From Azorinus chamasolen (Eukaryota; Mollusca; Bivalvia; Cardiida; Solecurtidae), in the NCBI GenBank assembly GCA_963576725.1, contig OY755240.1:96506316-96570315 (forward strand): a stretch of DNA of 64,000 nucleotides, in the 5' to 3' direction. This document shows positions 58,140-64,000 of this stretch, in pieces; position 1 is the stretch's first letter; each line of letters opens with the position of its first letter. A program made the position numbers and the translations under genes. The notes beneath the pieces were generated by a model. It was not told the origin of the DNA. It saw only the letters and a program-made list of their open reading frames with translations, and ran no database searches.

Positions 58140-59603
58140 CTGTGAAAGGGAAAATAGTTTACAATATTAGTGTCAACTGTTTCATGGAAATTCGAAAGTC
58201 ATGGACCACCAAAGACTCATTGATAATCTAAATCAAGAATGCACAATTGGCAAAAGGAGAATTCTATTTTTCTGATTAGACAGAAAGTGTTTAATAGTTT
58301 TGATTGCATGTGAACGATTGAAATTTAAGGTAAAGTCAAACAATCGTAGAAAAAGTTCGAACACATGGAAAAATGTTACTTGAACAAATTAAGGGAAATA
58401 GGCAATACTAGACAGTTGTCCATATGTTATATATTATGTTGTGTTGTGCTGCAAATTGTTGCTCTTGAATAGATTAGATTCCATTTCTTGTAACAGAGCA
58501 ACACATAAACGTGCGTACTCAAGTACTAAACTCGTCATCTCTCCACCAAACCCTATGTTGTGACCACTCTATAGAATCGTCCCTTCGAGACGATTCTAAA
58601 GAGTGGTCACAACATACGATTTGGTGGAGAAATAAAGAAGTTATTCTTGAAATTGTTTTTATTAACGCATATTATCTGTAAGCAACAAGTTTACAATCAC
58701 CAAGTAGCTTACTTACTGGCAGATCCGTTTTTGATTTTCCATTTCCAGTTCGCATTTAGTATTGTAAGTGTTTCCATCAGTGCAGCAGATGGGTGCCAAT
58801 ATTTTAGGACAGACGACACGCCTGTCACAATCTATGTTTAGGAACACGCGCTTGCTCGGCATGCACAGGGAACCTGAAATAATTGACATATCTATCATTA
58901 ACAGAGGTCCAGATCAGCCCATTACCTCATAGGCTATTTTTAGACCCAACCTCTTTGAATAAATCTACCGAAAAGGAGCATTAACTAGAGAAAAGGAAAA
59001 TTTTAGAATTTTGTAGTTTGAAACCATTGTGATAAATAGAGCATTTGCTCCTATAGGAGCAAATGCTCTATTTATCACAATGGTTTCACAAAGCGACTTT
59101 TGCAGAGTCGTCAAAAGTCGTCAATATGAGGGAATGGGTTAAATTTAAATATTTTCAAGAATAGCTCCTTTACATCTCCACCAAACCCTAAGCAATAACC
59201 ACTCTTCAGAAGTGTCTCTTCTATAGGAACCGTCTGGCCAGGGTCTGCTCTGTTTGCTTATAGACTTATATAGATCAGACTCTACAGTTTCTGCCATTGT
59301 CAAACCTTCATCTCATATATATTCATGATGTCATTGGTTTAAAGAAAAAGGTAAATCCACTGTAGAACCTGTCCTAAGCGGTCGTTCATTTATTGAACAT
59401 GGGTGTCATAAAAAGCAGGTGGTTACTTAATGTAGGGCAAAGGTAATGCAGAAATCTATAGAACCTGCATTAAGCTACCACCTGTCTTAAACACCTATAA
59501 TTAGACATCTTTTTGTTGGCCTCTTAGGACAGTTTCTAATGTATATGCTATACATGTATATATTTTGATTAACATTAGTACAATGTATAATAATAAGTGA
59601 GCC

Positions 59604-59636
<33 letters not shown>

Positions 59637-59729
59637 TAATAATAATAAAACACAACAAAAAACACGACGAAACATACCGACGACAAAGCAAACAATTAGT
59701 CCAAGTTGCAACAGCTTTCCAAACTCCAT
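58058..59729 (-). CDS. KazalA: secreted single-domain Kazal-type protease inhibitor
   Basis: Three minus-strand exons, 59678-59729, 58717-58873 and 58058-58139, GT-AG introns in phases 1 and 2. Total 291 bases, 96 residues plus TGA. Residues 1-17 (MEFGKLLQLGLIVCFVV) form a signal peptide. The Kazal core has spacing C5-C7-C10-C10-C15-C with CTDGNTYNTKC. The residue after the third Kazal cysteine is Cys instead of the usual Gly, and there is a further Cys near the N-terminus, so eight cysteines could form four disulfides. P1 is Lys (second Cys, Pro, Lys), as in trypsin-directed inhibitors. A Thr/Pro-rich tail (TTPAPTSTPAP) after the last Cys may be O-glycosylated. The frame ends in TGA immediately after this tail. 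Paralogue of KazalB. Confidence 0.88.
58530..58655. mobile_element. H7 palindromic MITE
   Basis: CTCCACCAAACCCTATGTTG and its inverse, stem GTGACCACTCTATAGAATCG, apex TCCCTTCGAGACGATTC. In KazalA intron 2. Confidence 0.75.
58717..58873 (-). CDS. KazalA exon 2
   Basis: Acceptor AATTATTTCAG, donor TGCCA|GTAAGT. Encodes SLCMPSKRVFLNIDCDRRVV, then CPKILAPICCTDGNTYNTKC and ELEMENQKRIC. Reading through the donor would give TAA at once, so an exon-3-less transcript would lack the sixth Kazal cysteine. Confidence 0.9.
58912..59142. mobile_element. PB3 MITE
   Basis: Left end degenerate (CAGCCCATTACCTCATAGGC), right ATGAGGGAATGGGTTAA. Perfect hairpin around GCTCCTATAGGAGC. In KazalA intron 1. Confidence 0.8.
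59173..59345. mobile_element. H7/PB1 hybrid MITE
   Basis: Left CTCCACCAAACCCTAAGCAA of H7 up to AGAAGTGTCT, then CTATAGGAACCGTCTGGCCA of PB1. No right H7 arm. Confidence 0.65.
59360..59545. mobile_element. POG MITE
   Basis: ACTGTAGAACCTGTCCTAAG to CTCTTAGGACAGTTTCT with GCAGGTGGTTACTTAATGTA and inverse. Confidence 0.65.
59607..59650 (+). repeat. (AAT)n microsatellite
   Basis: About 13 AAT/TAA units near the donor of KazalA exon 1. Confidence 0.9.
59678..59729 (-). CDS. KazalA exon 1 (signal peptide)
   Basis: ATG at 59729-59727 in GAGCCATGG context. MEFGKLLQLGLIVCFVV then donor GTCG|GTATGT, phase 1. Confidence 0.85.
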
Positions 59730-59874
59730 GGCTCCTTAAGCGGTTGTCTTATATAATATGAAATGAATATGCAAAATCTCGCTAAATATAGTTTAGCTTA
59801 GACTTTGTCTGAGAAGCAAGTTGTTAAGGCTTGGAAGTGTTGGTTGTGAGTGACTTTTCACTGGTGCTTGGAGG

Positions 59875-59882
59875 TATTTATA
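59875..59882 (-). promoter_or_regulatory. TATA box of KazalA
   Basis: TATAAATA on the minus strand about 150 bases upstream of the start codon. A second AT-rich TATATAAG at about 59750 is too close to the ATG to be preferred. Confidence 0.5.
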
Positions 59883-59940
59883 CGAGTCTATGCCCGGGGA
59901 AACCGCTCTGTGCTGCCATGCTGTCCTGACCACATGTAAT

Positions 59941-59988
59941 CCATTGACGTCATAGCCCCTAAAAGGAGGTCAACACTTGCGTCAATGG
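59941..59988. promoter_or_regulatory. CRE-like motif pair upstream of KazalA
   Basis: CCATTGACGTCA at 59941-59952 (inverse of TGACGTCAATGG) and GCGTCAATGG at 59979-59988. About 60-100 bases upstream of the TATA box. Both motifs recur upstream of KazalB. Confidence 0.45.
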
Positions 59989-60452
59989 GGAAAGGGGTCT
60001 GGTGCTTGAGTCGATTGTTTACGCACTCCTTTGTGAGAGCTAAGTCACACACACTTTCTTTCTCTCTCTCGGTGACCACAAAGATCGGTCTTTAGGGCAA
60101 CCAGTGTGGTTGACTTCATGCGACCAGCGTAGAGGTGTTCGACATTTGACATACATGTAGTCAGTCACAAGTGAATTTTGAGCAGTCTATTCCAAACTTT
60201 GCAACAGTTTAAAGGTTTGAACAGTAAATTATGCGTGTTAAATGTCGCGATGAATGCCATGATCGCTGTACATAAAATTTGGAACATGCATTCACCTAGT
60301 GCATGTAATTTTCTGCTGATGAAAGCAATAAGTGAGTTATTTATCATTGCATATTTATGGGGTTTTCGTGCAGAAAAAACAACAATATCATTATTATATT
60401 GTGCTTAAATATATTATTAGTACATATATTATGATTATCGATAGTTTTATAA

Positions 60453-60600
60453 ATGTAGTAGTAGGTAGTAGTAGTAGTAGTAGGTAGGTAGGTAGGTAGG
60501 TAGGTAGGTAGTAGTAGTAGTAGTAGCAGTAGTGGTAGCAGCAGCAACAGCAGCAGTAGTAGTAGCGGTAGTAGTAATAGTAGTACTTAGCAACCGCAAC

Positions 60601-60647
<47 letters not shown>

Positions 60648-60980
60648 CAATATCAACAGTTCTTGTAGTAGTAGTAGTTACCATCATCATTACCATAATC
60701 ATTAACACTATTATTTTATAATCATACTTTATTATATTTATATTCATTATGTAAATTATAATTATTAATATATTTATCATTATTATTAATGATTATTGTT
60801 ATTATTATTATTATTATCATTATTATTATTATTTAAATTGATATCATTATTGTTAATGTTGTTGTTATTATTATCATTATTACTACTGTTTTTGTTATTG
60901 TTGTTGTTATTGTTGATGCGGTTGTTGCATGGTGTTGATTATGATGGTGTTATTATAATTGTAATTACTATTTATGAATA

Positions 60981-61055
<75 letters not shown>

Positions 61056-61100
61056 AGTATAATGATGATAATGATGGTGATGATGATGAGGAGGAGTATG
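60453..61100 (+). repeat. Compound trinucleotide and tetranucleotide microsatellites
   Basis: TAG/GTA repeats with GTAG tetramers (60453-60690), TTA/TTG-rich runs (60786-60930) and a GAT array (60980-61055). Long open frames here are simple-sequence artefacts. Confidence 0.95.
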
Positions 61101-61244
61101 GTGATGCATATGATATATCATTTTGCAGATGTTTTGCTCAATACTCAAAAATAACATCCAGAGACGATATACATTTATATATACATATATAGTGTTCTCT
61201 CGTTATTCACGACCTCACTCACATTGTAAACATTTGTAAGAAGT

Positions 61245-61335
61245 AACCCGGCTTCTCATCAGGATCCACACTGTTTGGCACAGCTAAGTATGTTATCAGA
61301 CATTGTTTTTCTACAGCAGCAGACTAAGGGTTTAA
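61245..61335. mobile_element. PB4 fragment
   Basis: CTTCTCATCAGGATCCACAC followed by TGTTTGGCACAG; one arm only, with AGCAGACTAAGGGTTTAAG near the end. Confidence 0.5.
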
Positions 61336-61551
61336 GTGTTCTTTGTTCATCTACATGTGTTCATGTATATATTTAGACGGGGAGCGGTAATACATACAAC
61401 AGTCATTCATTGATAGATGGTGGGTGGTCAATATTTTCTATTGCATAGTATCATTATTTGGAAATTTCTAAATACGGAACACCTCTTCGCCTGATGAGTA
61501 AGTTTGCGATAAGAGATTCCCAATTTAGCTCCAGTCAATGATATTATTACT

Positions 61552-61895
61552 GTAAAATCTCACTAATACGACCACTCAAAACGGTAAATATTGTACTAGA
61601 TTTTAAATTTAAAATAGATATCGGTCTTGGAAACAGGTGTTCTTTGTTCATCTACATGCTCCCCTATGAGCTTTCTGCATCACTCTCATCCTGCATTAAG
61701 CTTCCACATGCCTAAAATATCTAAATTATTCTCTATTAGAATTCTGATTCAGAGAGTTTATACTGTACTTGATTTTAAAGCAGTTGGTAGTGTAATACGT
61801 TACGTTCACTCTGCATTGAGCAACCATCTGCTTTAACATAGTCACGTGTTGATAAATTATGAGGTCGTATATTAGTGAGACTTTACTGTATATTG
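61552..61895. mobile_element. Rearranged POG/POGb pieces
   Basis: ACTGTAAAATCTCACTAATA at left, GCATTAAGCTTCCACATGCC, and ATTAGTGAGACTTTACTGTA at the right, with a second internal end near 61755-61770. Confidence 0.6.
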
Positions 61896-61938
61896 CAAGC
61901 GGCGATTGACCACTATATATCAGGCTACCCACTACAAG

Positions 61939-62147
61939 TACAGTATAACCCCGCTAATGCGACCACTTAATAAACAGCCACTGGTGCCGTTTAAAGCAGG
62001 TGGTTGCTTAATGCATGACGAAAGTTATGCAGAATGCTCCTATAGGAGCTTTCTGCATAACTTTCGTCCTGCATTAAGCTACCACCTGCCTCTGTCACCC
62101 AGAATGATGCCCCTTTTTTGTGGTCGCATTAGCGGGGTTTTACTGTA
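61939..62147. mobile_element. POG MITE, near-intact
   Basis: TACAGTATAACCCCGCTAAT to TTAGCGGGGTTTTACTGTA with TA flanks; inner palindrome GCAGAATGCTCCTATAGGAG with its inverse. Confidence 0.9.
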
Positions 62148-62301
62148 TATCTATCATACGACGTTTCCGCGGTCTTTAAAACAGCAGTTGCCTACATAAA
62201 TTCATGACCGTTTGCTTTGAAAATCACAATAAAATTGTCAATTTTAAATAATTTATACAACATAGCGTTATTTGTCTGATGTGGTCTCAGTTTGTTTCTA
62301 G

Positions 62302-62490
62302 ATACAGGAAAACCCGATAGTTCGATCACTAAACACATATCAATATCAGTCTTTTAGACAGGTGGCTGTTAAATGTAGGGTGAAAGTCATACAGAAAGCT
62401 ATTACTTTCACCCAGCATTAAGCAGCCACCTGTCTAAAATGCTTCAAATCCTAATTACTAAAATTTCGAAGTATCGAGTTTGTACTGTAT
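62302..62490. mobile_element. POGb MITE
   Basis: TACAGGAAAACCCGATAGTT to CGAAGTATCGAGTTTGTACT; GACAGGTGGCTGTTAAATGT and inverse. Confidence 0.8.
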
Positions 62491-62708
62491 ATTACCATTG
62501 CCATGGTTTATGACTTATAAGACTTCACAGGTCAATAATAAATAGTTCTTGTAGTTCTTGATATCATCTGTACGTGATGTTTTTGTTTTATTTTACCTCT
62601 ATGAGGTAAAAGTCACCAGGTACAGATAGTGTCGTGCTGCTGACATGTGAGAGGTGACGCAGGTTTTACGCCAACTCTGTTAATTATTGTTCAATTCATA
62701 CCTTTATG

Positions 62709-62909
62709 TACAGTAAAATCTCTCTATAACGACCACTAAATTACATCAAGTATTTTGTGTTAAATGCAGGTGGATGCTTAAAGCAAGGTGAAAGTAAAAC
62801 AGAACGCTCCTACGGGAGCGTTCTGTTTTACTTTCACCTTGCTTTAAGCAACCACCTGCTCAAAATACCAACACAATTTAGTGGTCGTTATAGAGAGGTT
62901 TTTCTGTAT
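62709..62909. mobile_element. POG MITE with near-perfect long hairpin
   Basis: TACAGTAAAATCTCTCTATA to TATAGAGAGGTTTTTCTGTA. The inner stem from CTTAAAGCAAGGTGAAAGTA to its inverse is perfect over more than 30 base pairs, with apex GCTCCTACGGGAGC. Confidence 0.9.
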
Positions 62910-62919
62910 ATGCATTTAA

Positions 62920-63122
62920 GAAAATAATGACAATATGAATATGAATGGCATAATTTATGTACGAACATTACAATTTTGGCCATTGCGGAAACTGTAGAAT
63001 GATCAGTCAGATCTATACTTAAGTCTTTCCATAAGCAAACAGAGCAAACCCGGATCACACGGCTCGTGTAGAGCTTATGGTCTGGGTCTACTCTGTTTGC
63101 AAAATCGTATGAAGTAAAGGGC
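62920..63122. mobile_element. PB2-type MITE without clear TTAA
   Basis: Core GCAAACAGAGCAAACCCGGA and TCTGGGTCTACTCTGTTTGC, right end GAAGTAAAGGGCAG. Confidence 0.6.
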
Positions 63123-63189
63123 AGTACAGATAGTAAACATATGTGTATTATCAGGATAATATCAGACGAAATCACCTCTGTTCAAGGTA

Positions 63190-63720
63190 CATATAGAACA
63201 TCTACCTCACTAAACAGTACATACAGCATCTCATTAGAATATCTACCTCATTAGACAGTACATGCATACAACATCTCATTAGAATATCTACCTCGCTATA
63301 CAGTACATGTATACAACAGCTCATTAGAATATCTACCTCACTAGACAGTACATACAACATCTCGATTAGAAGATCTACCTCACTAGACAATACATGTATA
63401 CAACATCTCGATTAGAAGATCTACCGCACTAAATAGTACATATAGCATCTCGTTAGAATATCTACATCACTAGACAGTACATGTATACAACATCTCGATC
63501 AGAATATCTACCTCACTAGACAGTACATATATGCAACAACTCATTAGAATATCTACCTCACTAGACAGTACATATATACAACATCTCGATTAGAATATCT
63601 ACCTCACTAGACAGTACATGTATACAACATCTCTATTAGAATGTCTACCTCACTAGTCGGTTCATACAACATCACGATTAGAATATCTACCTCACTAGTC
63701 AGAAAATACAAAATCTCGAT
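63190..63720. repeat. 46-bp tandem array, about 11 copies
   Basis: Unit AGAATATCTACCTCACTAGA continuing CAGTACATGTATACAACATC. Some copies lack the TGTATA segment. Confidence 0.9.
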
Positions 63721-64000
63721 TTAATTTAACACTTTACTCCACATGCATAGACATTTTCACATCTTTGCAGATTTAACGCAATGTTACTAACTTCTGGGAA
63801 TAATGACAATAACAAACTATAGGTTTTATTATTTAATTATGCAAAATGAAATATTATCAAGAAAGAGATGGTGCTTTTCTGACGATAATATAGCCATGGA
63901 GTCTGTCAAGAAACGCCTTAATAACTATGCTGCCCATAAAATTATGTAAGTAGGTGAGCGTTCTTCACGAAATGTCGTCAGTTTTTTACTATTTGGATTG

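Noticed and set aside
60344..61157. Long leucine-, threonine-, tyrosine- and isoleucine-rich frames
   Set aside because: Simple trinucleotide and tetranucleotide repeats; no codon-like variation or splice signals.
5727..63122. Palindromes considered as a CRISPR-like array
   Set aside because: They are dispersed, TTAA- or TA-flanked complete elements of 200-260 bp in a eukaryotic genome, not short repeats with unique spacers.

Overview
The window looks like a stretch of a bivalve mollusc nuclear genome. Genes are split by canonical GT-AG introns, intergenic and intronic DNA is packed with miniature palindromic transposons and tandem-repeat-bearing Helentron-like elements of the kind known from bivalves, and nothing looks bacterial or viral. 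A heterodont clam or mussel such as Dreissena is a guess from the repeat style only; no species call is possible from sequence reading alone.

Three genes can be supported. (1) On the plus strand the 3' part of a large gene occupies about 18-34545: thirteen exons with consistent splice sites and phases, roughly 690 residues, ending at a TAG at 34543-34545 with an AATAAA about 90 bases later. Its product is a repetitive, C2-like beta-rich protein, weakly reminiscent of the C-terminal half of CCDC17-type proteins; its 5' part lies left of the window. (2, 3) On the minus strand are two complete, paralogous three-exon genes for small secreted single-domain Kazal-type protease inhibitors: KazalB (46912-53354, 89 aa) and KazalA (58058-59729, 96 aa). 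They share exon phases (1 then 2) and a conserved last exon, but have diverged at the predicted inhibitory P1 residue, in extra cysteines and in the tail. Their upstream regions share TATA boxes and a TGACGTCAATGG motif.

Most of the rest is mobile DNA. I name the families used below: PB1 to PB5 are TTAA-flanked elements with CCCTTT or CCCATT ends (piggyBac-like MITEs) carrying a central long hairpin; POG is a TA-flanked family with CAGTAAAACC-like ends and a central hairpin (pogo/Tigger-like MITEs), POGb a variant with CAGTAAAAACTCGATACT-like ends; H7 is a palindromic family with CTCCACCAAA arms; HINE are Helentron-like non-autonomous elements (5' arm, CTG/CCG microsatellite, internal tandem repeats, inverted arm copy, short hairpin, CTCTTGTT end). 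Nested and back-to-back insertions are frequent, and several preserve exact empty-site information.

Region by region: 1-34.5 kb holds the C2-like gene with TE-filled introns, including a 1-kb minisatellite grown out of the last large exon's 5' splice site (28646-29665); 34.6-46.9 kb is gene-free and repeat-dominated, including a 43-bp satellite; 46.9-59.7 kb holds the two Kazal genes; 60-64 kb holds microsatellites, POG elements and a 46-bp tandem array.
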